Assembly (NCBI RefSeq): GCF_000001735.4
Contig: NC_003071.7
Span: 15,723,443 to 15,787,442, forward strand
DNA length: 64,000 nucleotides
Direction of reading: 5' to 3'
Source of the DNA: Arabidopsis thaliana
Taxonomy: Eukaryota; Streptophyta; Magnoliopsida; Brassicales; Brassicaceae
This document shows positions 1 to 10,247 of the stretch, piece after piece. Below the pieces are notes generated by a model. The model searched no databases. It saw nothing but the letters and a program-made list of their open reading frames with translations, and was not told where the DNA came from. The first letter of the stretch is position 1, and every line of letters begins with the position of its first letter. The position numbers and the translations under genes are program-made.

Positions 1-1409
1 TCCATGTTGCGAGAGAGAGCTCTGCAGGGTAAGTCTTCAATGTGATTGCCTGAAAAAAGCATTTGATTCATCGTCCAAATCGATCGACAAGTGTATTTTT
101 TTTTATATTTTTTGAAAATATCCTTACTTGTAGTATCATGAAACATGCATAGCTGAAGCAACCAATTGTGACTAAAACTGCACCTTTGATGGAGCTATGA
201 ATATCGGTCCCAACTGTGTTCTGTGCAGAGGGTCCTTTAGTCCAGAAGAGGTCAAGAGCTGGACCTTTTACAAGTGTCATGACCATGATTCCTCCAACTG
301 TAGTTACTGTTCCAACCACCTTAGCGGCACTCCTGATACTTTGAAACTTCACGCTTTCGAGCCTGAATATTAAGGCGAGGATGAACGTGACTGCAGGTAA
401 AGTGTTGTACAAGGCAATTGCAAATGTAGCTGTCGTGTATTTCATCCCGAGATTGAATAAGTTTTGAGCAATCACTGGACTATTTATACGCAAAATACAT
501 GAACGAAATGGAAAATAAATCAGATTCAGTCAATAAAAGAAGAGATGTGATGTCTCATAGAAAATAATTTGAAGAAGGAAAAAAATTACTCTAATAAACC
601 AAGAATCGCTATTTTGAAGAAAATCAACGCTGTCATCTTCGGTCTCACTATCCTGTTTTTTTTCATCGAGAATTATTAGGAAATCCAAAATTGTGTAGAT
701 CCCGTACTCTGCACAACTGGTTCCTAATTTATTACTGGACTACAATAGTAATTACTGTTGCATAACTACTTTTATCGGTTTATGTATTAAATGTTGAACT
801 CGTGTATTTTGTAAAGAAAACACTAAAATCTTAAGTACTCAGATTTAATGCATGATATTGGCAAAACTGTTACAATTCTTGTTTTTAACATATATGTTAA
901 ACGTCCAAGAACCATCCACAAACAAAAAAGACTCAACATTGTATTATCTTTAATTTATGTATCTGAAAATAATTCGTTTTGTAGAATAAAAGATTTAGTA
1001 ATAAAAGTAGACTCGATTCCCAATTTATATCAAACTATAGAGCTGTGATTGTTTTAGACGTAAAAACCACGTTTACTTTTCCGTTTGCGTTTATAATGCT
1101 GCAAACGCAACTACCAATTAGGCCTGAATGATAATCTGCTATCATGGTCTTGAAACTACTCGCAAACCAAACATTGAATTATGTTTTGTGAGAGAAATTG
1201 AAATAAAGATGGAAATGTAGAGAATACTTGTCGAAGTAGAAGGCGAACGGAGCCATAACAACGGTGGCAACTCCGTGACGGTAGACGGAAAGAACGTAAA
1301 TGCTCATGCCTTTGTTTAGGACATCCTTTGTAAGAATATCCATTCCTGCATACCCTATTTGCAACAATACCATTAAAATGAATGGTAGTGCCTTCTTCAT
1401 ACATGCCAT
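1..1409 (-). CDS. UMAMIT13: UMAMIT/nodulin MtN21-like (EamA) transporter, 5' part only
   Basis: Plant drug/metabolite transporter of the WAT1/UMAMIT family; members export amino acids across plasma or vacuolar membranes. Visible exons on the minus strand: 1409-1228, 652-590, 479-128, and 49 to beyond position 1. They splice in frame to give a start MACMKKALPF, hydrophobic helices and family signatures such as YRHGVAT and MALVKGP-like MTLVKGP. The rest of the second EamA half lies outside the window, so this is partial because of the window edge, not because it is broken. Exons 2 and 3 have exactly the lengths of those in the next gene (63 and 352 nt), which shows a tandem duplication. The N-terminus is six residues shorter than in that paralogue. 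The name is recalled from gene order (At2g37450). Confidence 0.88.
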
Positions 1410-3224
1410 CTCTGCAAGATCATTTAGAGGATTTCAACAAAAAAATAGAGGAAAGAGGCTGAAAATAATCGATGGAAGAGATAAGGGGGAGAGAGAAAGA
1501 AAAAAAAGTAAGTGGAAACATTAGAAAAAAAAAATTCAATGGCACAAATAGTAAATAAACAAAGATTTTGAGAGTTAGAAAATCTTCTACATAGTGTTGC
1601 ACAGTAAAACATGCCTATTTTCTAATTTAAATATTGAAACTGCCCAAATTCCTAATTAAGTTTTAAGAAAACAGTCTATTTTGAAAATTTCCCAAATATA
1701 TTATTATCACATAATATGTCAATATGTGTGTAATTTTGTATTATTTGTTTGTTATATACTTTGAGGCAAGATGCCAAATCCTACCTGAAATGCTAGTGCT
1801 GTGGACTCACCTATTTAACTTGACCTAAGTCGAACGCACGTTGTATCAATATTCTCTCATTTTCTCTATCTAACTAGTAGTAACGTTATGGAAGTAAACA
1901 GTTGGTTCTTAATAGCACAAGTACTTCGTTTGTCCGTCTGTAGAACAAAAGGCGACGATGTCAGAAGAAACTTAGATGTGACTTTGTACCCACAAAAAAA
2001 AAAAACAGATGTGACAGAAATATTTAAGAGGACAAGATTTTCACGTTTTTCTAAAGATTCTCGATCGACCCGAAACAATAATGGACAATGAGTAAGAAAT
2101 TATGAAAAATGTTTGAGTAACAGTTTTTAAACATATGAAGTTTTCAATTCTTAATCGTTTGTTATGTGGTTGTGAATTACAGTAAATTAATTAAATTAAT
2201 ACGGATCGGTAGAAACTCTCAGTTACGTAAAATAATATTATGTTGCCACGTCAAGGATTAGACAGAAGATTTGCTTAAATCTCTAGCTGATGCCCACATG
2301 TACGTGGTAGGGTATGCATATCTAATATTAATTGAGAAATCAGTAAATCCAAATAATTAAATTAAAAAAAATTGATAACAAATCTTTTAAATGATTATTA
2401 TATAAATATAGATAATTCAGTTTGTTACCACTTGAATGGATAACAGATCTTTCAAGTGCTAGAAATGGATCAGAAACACCCATAAAACTAGACCGATAAA
2501 CTCTTAATTGATCAATTAAACCCCAAAACTGAGCTGTGTAAACAAATTCAAATAGGAAATCATGTAAGAAAAAGGTAGACGAAGTCCAATGAGAGATTTA
2601 TCAAATATAATCGGAGGAGATTCAGCGCAAGAATGAAGTACGTCAACAACCAACCGGTGTTGAAAAGTGTTTCGCTGTTTTGCTCTTCAATCGTATTTGT
2701 GAGACTTTTTTTTGGATAAAGTCAAGTGCTTGATATAGAAACGGCGTCGTAATACTTAAATTAGCAGCAAAACAGAGAAGTGCTAATAGGTGAGAAATTA
2801 AATCTTGTGGAAAGGTGATAGGAGGAAACAAATGTGGTACGTGAGGGAATAGACGAGATCCTCAGAAGTCAGACCTCAGACAGACCACATACCGGTTCAA
2901 TCACTATTTTCTGTTCATTGTCATTTGACTCAAAGTCAACCGAAAACTAAACCGGTTTACCGAAATCATTGTCCCAAACAGTCGATATATTCTCTGTTTA
3001 GGTGTAGCCAATACAACTGCAATATATTCATTCTGTATTTGAATGAATCCAATAATTTCATCTTTTTTTTTGCATCTTTAGTCCTCTTAATTAGACAATT
3101 ATTATTCTCCCATGGTAGTTAGCAATTCTATGACATTGTTGCTCTGAAACATAATGGACAACAAATGAAACTGCTATACGTTAATTACTCCTCCATGAAA
3201 AACATTTGTGCCGATACCGTTAAG
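1410..3224. other. Intergenic spacer between the UMAMIT pair
   Basis: No gene recognised. It holds the promoter of the left UMAMIT gene and the 3' region of the right one. It is AT-rich. A poly(A)-ended micro-insertion with a 9-bp direct duplication lies at 1974-2015. Short open frames here have no recognisable similarity. Confidence 0.6.
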
Positions 3225-5568
3225 TTAGACTGTTTCTACAGCTGTTCTTCTTTGTTCTCCTTGCTTGCTTATAGTAATGACTTCATGATCAACATTATCC
3301 TTCCCGTTTCCGCTTAGTTCTAGCTTTGGTTGTGCTGATTCGTCATCTAATTGCAGCGTGGAATTATATTTGTAATCTTTTCCTTTGCCCCATATCACAA
3401 GGTATAATCCTGCACATATAACTACAGCACCAAGAACCCTGCCATAGAAAAAGTTTTTTTATTACCTCCTTTCAATCTTGGTGTTTAAAACTCGTTTTAG
3501 ATGTTGTTTGTGTCTTGCTTACCTTCCAAGGTACATTTGCTCAGCAAAGATGATGGTCGACATAATCGCTACTATGATCATACAAAGAGGACTGAAAGCT
3601 GTCACAAACACAGGACCTCTGGTTTTCATCACCACTCCTCCAACGTAGTAAGCCAATGCTGAGCACACTATCCCCTGCATCCATTTTATATTCCAACAAT
3701 TTTAAGTTATCAACATATATGGTGTAGTCCATGAAATCACTAGTCTACTGAGATATGTATGCTTACACTATAGGTGGCTGTAAGAAGTTTAGTGTCCCAA
3801 CCAATGGCCCATGCGCTGGGATTTCCTTTCTCCATCACTAATGCCACGGCGGTTCCTTCTATTGTCCCCATAAGACATATCCATGCTGTGAGAGAGAGCT
3901 CAGCAGGGTAAGTCCTTAATGTTATCGCCTGAAAAACATTGATTCATTGTCAAAATTGATCCATAAGTGTTTTTTTATATATTTTTTGTTTGCCTTACTT
4001 GGAGAATCATGAAACATGCATAGCTAAAACAACCAATCGTGACCAATACTGCGCCTTTGATGGCGCTATGAATGTCGGTCCCAGCTGTGTTATGTGCAGA
4101 GACTCCTTTGGTCCAAAACAGATCGAGAACTGGGCCTTTGACAAGTGTCATGATCATGGCTCCTCCAACAGTAGCCAATGTTCCAACCACCTTACCCGTG
4201 CTCCTAATGCACCGTAGCTTTACTCTTTCGAGGCCAAATATATAGGCAAGGACGAAAGTGATTGCGGGTAGGACGTTGTACATGGCGGTTGCAAATGTAG
4301 CTGTCGTATATTTCATCCCGAGATAGTATAAGTTCTGGTCGATCACTGGCCTGTTATGACAAGAGACATGAAATGAAAATTTATCAGATTCAACTTTGAA
4401 AAATTTAAACAGAATGAAGATGAAGAAAAATAAAATATTACTCGAGTAAACCAAGGAGTGATATCTTGAAGAATATCATCAGTGTCATCTTCGGTCTCAC
4501 CTTCCTGATTTGTTTTACATCATAACCATACATTACATTAGAACGTCGAACCATTACCAAAAGAAAAAAAAAAAAGAAAAAAAAAAATTCCAACCAAATC
4601 ATTATTTTATTTTTATTAGGGACATTGGATTATATGAGAATCGTTGTAAGAAAATAATATTTGAGAATCATCTAAACTAAAAATTAATTTCAATAAAAAA
4701 GGAAAAATTGATTAGGACAAATATTCTCCATGGATAGATAACTAGAATCATTTCAAATTAGTTACGTACAAATCTGTGTAAATATTACTGGATTACAGTC
4801 ATAATTAATTGCAGAAGCATACACACATTTTGATTACGCACTAAAAATTGAATTAGTGTTTCTTTTTGTAAAGAGACACTAAAAAAGTAAGGACTCACAT
4901 TCAGTGCATGACATTGGCAGAAACCACACAAAAACCAAATATAAAACGGTTACAAGTCTTTTGTCTTTTAACATATGAGTGACCCTTTCTTATCATATAT
5001 TACGTCAAAAGCATCATGGTTTCTTTTTGCTACTCTCATCTTTTCAAGCTTCAAACACTAAGCATCACTCACAAAAATAAATTAGACAACGTAACACTCA
5101 ATAATATATTAAATGATTATTCATGTTTTTGATATAATCTGTTTTGTAGAATATGGTCACAATTTTTATTTTATTTTGCGTTTGCACACCCTGAAAACTC
5201 AAAACACAAAATAATAATCCTAGCTAGGCAAACTAATTTCATCAGAATATATCAAACTAGCTAGGTTGATATTCTGTTGTCATGGCCTTGAATCTACCTA
5301 CTTAAACAAAACATTTTACTTATGTTTATGAGTTGGTACATATGTAAAGAAGGGAAAGTAGAGTGTACTTGTCGAAATAGAAGGCGAACGGGGCCATAAC
5401 GATGGTTGCAACGGCGTGACGGTAAACAACAAGGACGTAATTGCTCATGCCTTTGTTTAGAACAGCCTTTGAGAGAATATCCATTCCTGCTAGCCCTACT
5501 TGCAACACTACCATTGAAATGAATGGCCTTGCCTTCTCCATACAATCCCTCTTCTTTACTTCCTCCAT
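3225..5568 (-). CDS. UMAMIT12: UMAMIT/nodulin MtN21-like (EamA) amino-acid transporter
   Basis: Complete six-exon gene: 5568-5369, 4504-4442, 4350-3999, 3928-3767, 3674-3523, 3438-3225. The exons total 1143 nt, giving 380 aa, the usual length for the family. About ten hydrophobic helices form two EamA repeats; the tail after roughly residue 310 is hydrophilic. The ATG at 5568 (MEEVKKRD) is chosen because the codon just upstream is GTG. UMAMIT proteins export amino acids from cells or vacuoles; substrate and membrane cannot be read from sequence. It sits in tandem with a close paralogue, and even first-intron DNA is partly alike (compare 838-880 with 4890-4960), so the duplication carried introns along. 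Name recalled as At2g37460. Confidence 0.93.
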
Positions 5569-5679
5569 CACTTAAGAGCAATAATCTCCCTCTCTAGTTA
5601 GCGTAGAAGTAATAGATATATGGAGAGTTTTTTTTAAAAAATTGATATGAGTTGTTATGATTGTCTTGGCTATCTCTCT

Positions 5680-5690
5680 TTATATAGAGC
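5680..5690 (-). promoter_or_regulatory. TATA box of the right UMAMIT gene
   Basis: On the minus strand the sequence reads CTATATAAAG, about 115 bp upstream of the ATG at 5568. This is a normal distance for a plant TATA box plus a short leader. Confidence 0.6.
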
Positions 5691-6075
5691 CAAAGTTAAA
5701 AGGATGTGATGTGATGTGAACATTCTTCTCTCTACGTAAACTTATTAGTGTAAATAAATATGCGTGTAAATTTTCTTTTTTTCCTTTTTGTTATGTATTT
5801 TGAGGCTACTTTCCAAACCGTACCCTGAAATCATGGGACTTATTTCTTTACCTTATCAACAAAAAGACATAGAAATTTGTATTTGATCGTCACATAACCG
5901 AACTAATTAAACAAAATACAGAGTGCCGTGGATTCGCAAATTTCATCAAAGTCGAACGCTAGTATCACTATCTCTCATCTGATTGATTTTCATGATAATA
6001 ACATTGTATATATGTTACCATCATGTCAACTACCATCATGTATTTCCGCATAAAAAATGTATTGTTAAAAATGTA

Positions 6076-6329
6076 TCATCCGTTTCATATTACTTGATGT
6101 TTGGTTTTTTTTTTTTTTTTGTTGTTTCATTTTGTATGATGTTTTAATTTTTCAATGTAAATTTTACTGTCTTTTTTTATTGTTTTTAATTCTTTCTATT
6201 CTTCTATTTACTTTTTCACTGGTTGAACTTTTTTAGATATGTAAAAATAAAATTTTAGTATAAGAGAGATATAATTTCTTAATCTATGTACAAAGACTTT
6301 ATATATTATTTAAAATGAGCCGAGAGAGT
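6076..6329. mobile_element. Stowaway-like (Tc1/mariner) MITE
   Basis: About 254 bp flanked by TA on both sides (6074-6075 and 6329-6330). The left end reads TCATCCGTTTCATATTACTT. The right end, read on the other strand, is CTCTCTCGGCTCATTTTAAA. Both resemble the known Stowaway terminus CTCCCTCCGTTTC. There is no coding capacity, so it is non-autonomous. The terminal repeats are imperfect, so it is probably old. Confidence 0.65.
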
Positions 6330-7102
6330 ATATATCAAAAAAAAAATATTGACGTAAATGCTAATTTTATTTATTAGATTATTAAAACATAGAAAACTGA
6401 ATGATTTGTGAACCATAGGGCATAGTTTAAGAATGATTTGATAAATACCAATTACAACACAAATTAGGCCTCTAATCCAAGAGCTTGTCTGTATTGGAAA
6501 TTAGAGAAAATTTTAAGTGGTGTTTCATGATTTTTTTCTGTGTGTGTGTGTGTGTAAAACAGTATATATGATATTGTGCCGTTTTTTGTGAAATACAAGA
6601 GCTGTTACTCAGAATAAGAGTTGTATAATTTGTTTTTCATCATTTATATAAGAAAAATAATTTGTAAATTATTCCAAGCCCATTCACTAATGTTCCATAT
6701 ATGTATCTTCGCCTAACTCCAGGAGAGGTGTTGATGAATCGAGTTCTTTCCAATCTATAAAGTATAAAAATGAACTAATGATTAATGAGTCACGATATAC
6801 CGACACTGTTGGGTAGAGTGATCATTGGTTAGATTTGCTTTTTTTCCTTTTTAATTAGGTTATTTTGTAATTTATTTTAGTTCATGGAATATTTATTGAT
6901 GTAAGTGCGTATAATCGCCAATATTTTGGGTCCTTTGTACTGTTTCCATTGTGCCACTTAGTTTCTGGTGGAATCACTTTCATTATTTTCTTCCATATAA
7001 TTTTGTTATAGAAAAAGGAGCATCGGTTCTCTATCAATAGAACGTTTTTGATTCATTATTCTGCACTTGGAAGGTATGAATATTCACGATATAAGACGTA
7101 TA

Positions 7103-7151
7103 TCAAATTTAAAGTTGTTTTTTTTTTGGTGAGTCAAATTTAAAGTTGTTT
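7103..7151. repeat. 18-bp direct duplication around a T-rich micro-insertion
   Basis: The 18-mer TCAAATTTAAAGTTGTTT occurs at 7103-7120 and again at 7134-7151. The 13 bp between them are TTTTTTTGGTGAG. Read on the minus strand the insert ends in poly(A), as expected of a tiny retroposed fragment with its target-site duplication. Confidence 0.6.
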
Positions 7152-7699
7152 GGCTCTAGCTGCAGTGGGCTCATGATATTAATAAATCTGCAAAATTTAT
7201 TTAACTCATGAGCTCAGTTTCGGTGCTATAATAATGCTATAAGTGATATTTATTGATGTAAATTTATTTTATTTATTTTTATAATATGATGTAAAATCTT
7301 TTGTCTCAAGAAATATCATAATCTTAAAAATTATTCATAAAATCTAGAGAAGTTTATCCACGTTTTGCATGGACAATACTTATACATTTTTATAATAGAA
7401 ATATTCTTTTTAAAACGTTGAAAGAATCTATTTAAACTTAATTAAAATTAATATAAGTCAAAAGTTGGTTGAACACTTGAAACCTATACAAATTATGGAT
7501 AATAGAAAAATTCAGGAACTCAAACCAGTTTTGTTTAATGGTCCCTCTCCCTCTTTTAGTGAACGTTGAAATGGCACGGTTTCTCTTCACTTGTTTTTCA
7601 AGATAGATGATACTTAACTAAATATACTATTTAAATATTTTTAGTAATCTACATACGACTAGAATAGATTATCATCTAATTATTAAGTTCAAGATAACT

Positions 7700-7785
7700 G
7701 GAGTAATTTAGTTAAGTATAGTATCCCACAATCCTGTATATTAAAATTTTAATATGGAGTAATTTAGTTAAGTATAGTATCCCAC
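7700..7785. repeat. Two 30-bp direct repeats around an 18-bp palindrome
   Basis: Identical 30-mers that start GGAGTAATTTAGTTAAGTAT lie at 7700-7729 and 7756-7785. The spacer contains the perfect palindrome ATATTAAAATTTTAATAT at 7738-7755. A partial inverted copy of the repeat (ATACTTAACTAAATATACTA) lies near 7610-7630. This suggests the relic of a hairpin-forming element; the family is unknown. Confidence 0.55.
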
Positions 7786-8150
7786 TATCCCAAAGAACCA
7801 AACAATAGATGTAGATATCATAGTTTATACACAACGATTTAGTTTGATCCTTTAATATGGTTATATGGGTATACGTGTGTATTATTTTAATGTTGTGGCG
7901 GTTATAAGTTGTAGGATTATGAATCAGGATTAAACCTTTTGATGGAAGTTAGTTGTTCATCAAGCGAAAATCAGCATCTAAGTTCAAATACAATCCAGAT
8001 TTTCTATGTCTAGCGAGTTCTCGTTGAACATAAAGTATAAGACCATCATTATTGATAGTTTCTTAGGTTAGTTCTTTCATAAAGTAGGTCTTAAATTTAA
8101 TGTTATAATTCAATTAATTGTTAAGAATAACTCTTATATAAGAGCCAAAT

Positions 8151-8350
8151 CTAATATTTCTTAGGTTAATTCTTAAATAAATTAGGTATTAAATATAATG
8201 TTTTAATTCAATTAATCTTAATTCTTAGATAAATTAAGTATTAAATCTAATCTAATATTTTTTAGGTTAATTCTTAAATAAATTAGGTATTAAATATAAT
8301 GTTTTAATTCAATTAATCTTAATTCTTAGATAAATTAAGTATTAAATCTA
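8151..8350. repeat. 101-bp AT-rich tandem repeat
   Basis: Two almost identical copies (8151-8251 and 8252-8350) with one visible mismatch (TTTCTTAGG versus TTTTTTAGG). A third, clearly diverged copy lies upstream at about 8059-8150. Flanking sequence near 8045-8080 and the complement of 8475-8505 look alike (TTAGTTCTT-type ends), so the array may sit inside an old inverted-repeat element. Confidence 0.7.
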
Positions 8351-9448
8351 ACTGTTTGTCATATTTGTTTAAAATTTTATGTCATGTATGTTTCAAATTT
8401 TATGAGTTGTAATAATTATTAAGTTTTTTTTAAAATTATAATGTTTCTAATTTTTTTTTTCAATTTTTTTTTTAAGAACTCAAGTTAAGAGTCCACCATT
8501 GCATATTGCCAAAATTTCAATCTCTTAACCAAATTCTTAACTTCAAAATTTTCAAAATCAATTATAAAAATATTCATAACTATATTAAGATTATGCTAAG
8601 AAACTACCATTAATGACTTCATGTTCCAGAGACATGTAATAGTTTTTATTGAAATTAAAAGAAAAAAACAATCACGATGAAACATGAACCTAGTCAAGAA
8701 AGACATCACTTATACATCTTCATTGTTTTTTTTTTGAATAAAATGTGAAAAGAATGGAGTCTTTCAAAGTTGCGTCAAGTCACGCATATATATATCCACC
8801 ATAATATCCAGTATATGTTATGACGTATGCATATGAAACAACTCTTATGAATCTACACATCATTATAATTTTAATTTGACCAAATCTTAAACGTACTTTG
8901 TGAGAACCAATAAGAGACGTGAAAAATAACACTGAAGATACTAAATAAACGTCTTCTTTTCCTTTTGGGCTAACAAAAGGTAAAGATTCCGTGTGGTGCA
9001 CCGTTTTTTTTTTTTGTAAGTTGAAGTTTGTTTTTTGGAATAAGAAAGATATAATCGTAATTACCTAATCTTATGTCCTTAACAAGAACATAAATTCCAA
9101 GAAGAAAAGTTTCTTTCAACCAAAAAAAAGAAAGATAAAAACTCATATAGCTAGGACGTCCCTTTCTAAATTTTCTACGAAAATCTACAATGTCCTTTTC
9201 TATGCGGGCTAACGTTTCGATGACCTATAATATCTACTAGGTATATATGTGGAAGGACGATTCGAAACCGCATATTTAAGGCTGTTTTGAAAGCTCCAAA
9301 ATTAAATGTAGGCATCGAAAGGAAAAGGTGAAGAATGGGATCCATTAGTTTATATGGTCAAAGATACATAAAAAAGAAAAGAAAGATAATGATCGTCTTC
9401 TTCTGATCAAGTTTCCCAATTGCTCCTTTTCTTTTAACTTGTTATGTG

Positions 9449-9511
9449 ATGCTTTCTCTCGCATTATTGTCTACTAATGCTTTCCCCCGCATTATTGTAT
9501 GCTAATGCTTT
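9449..9511. repeat. 28-bp tandem repeat, 2.25 copies
   Basis: Units at 9449-9476 and 9477-9504, followed by a partial ATGCTTT. Both contain CGCATTATTGT; they differ at a few positions. Nothing suggests a function. Confidence 0.6.
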
Positions 9512-10080
9512 GGGCGGTCCTCATTTTAATACATATGGGCTTTGTCTTTTCTTTTAATACTTTTTCTTATTATTATTTTTTATCAGAAGTTATACAATAA
9601 TTACGAGACTTAATATTCTTTTAGCACAGAATTTTATGATCATCTATTTAGTGGAATTAGATTATTTATATTCTTCGAAATCATTAGAAATTTGAATTGG
9701 ATTTGCTAGTAGATATCTTCGATTTTTGGCTTTAGTGTAAGTGTAACTATTCTGATGATATTAGAAAGTAGAAGAAGATAAAATCTCTAATTTCTGGTCA
9801 CGAGTTCGATAACCTGTTTTTTATTGGCTTTTTCTTTAGGTAGGAAGTTTTCATGATATTAAGCTACAATAATTCATCGTACTCTTCTTTGTTTATTTGG
9901 AAATTAAAATACCACACACGAGCATTATATTCCACTTCTTTTAATTGTATAGTCTTACAAATTGTTAGGAATCTCAGTCTCACATATGATAAACATAAAG
10001 TACTATACCCTTATAACTTATAAGAATTTTAATTGTTCTGTTTATCAGGTTTCCCTTTATCAGAAGAAAAGTGTATGGAT

Positions 10081-10247
10081 GTTATTCAAATCTGGTTCTA
10101 CCTTAGCGAAATATGGTTGTACTTATTCTACCTTTTATTCTGGTTCTGGTTCTTTACCTATTTGGCTTGATCGATACTTTTGTAATGACTCTAATTGATT
10201 AATATAATTGTTTTGACGTAAAAAAAAAAAAGTTATTCAAATCTGGT
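10081..10247 (+). mobile_element. Poly(A)-tailed retro-insertion with 16-bp target-site duplication
   Basis: The 16-mer GTTATTCAAATCTGGT is present at 10081-10096 and again, unchanged, at 10232-10247. Between them are 135 bp that finish GTTTTGACGT followed by about twelve A. A direct duplication plus a 3' poly(A) is the signature of LINE-driven target-primed insertion. There is no clear tRNA-type box at the 5' side, so it is probably a 5'-truncated LINE or a retroposed transcript end and not a full SINE. Confidence 0.7.
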
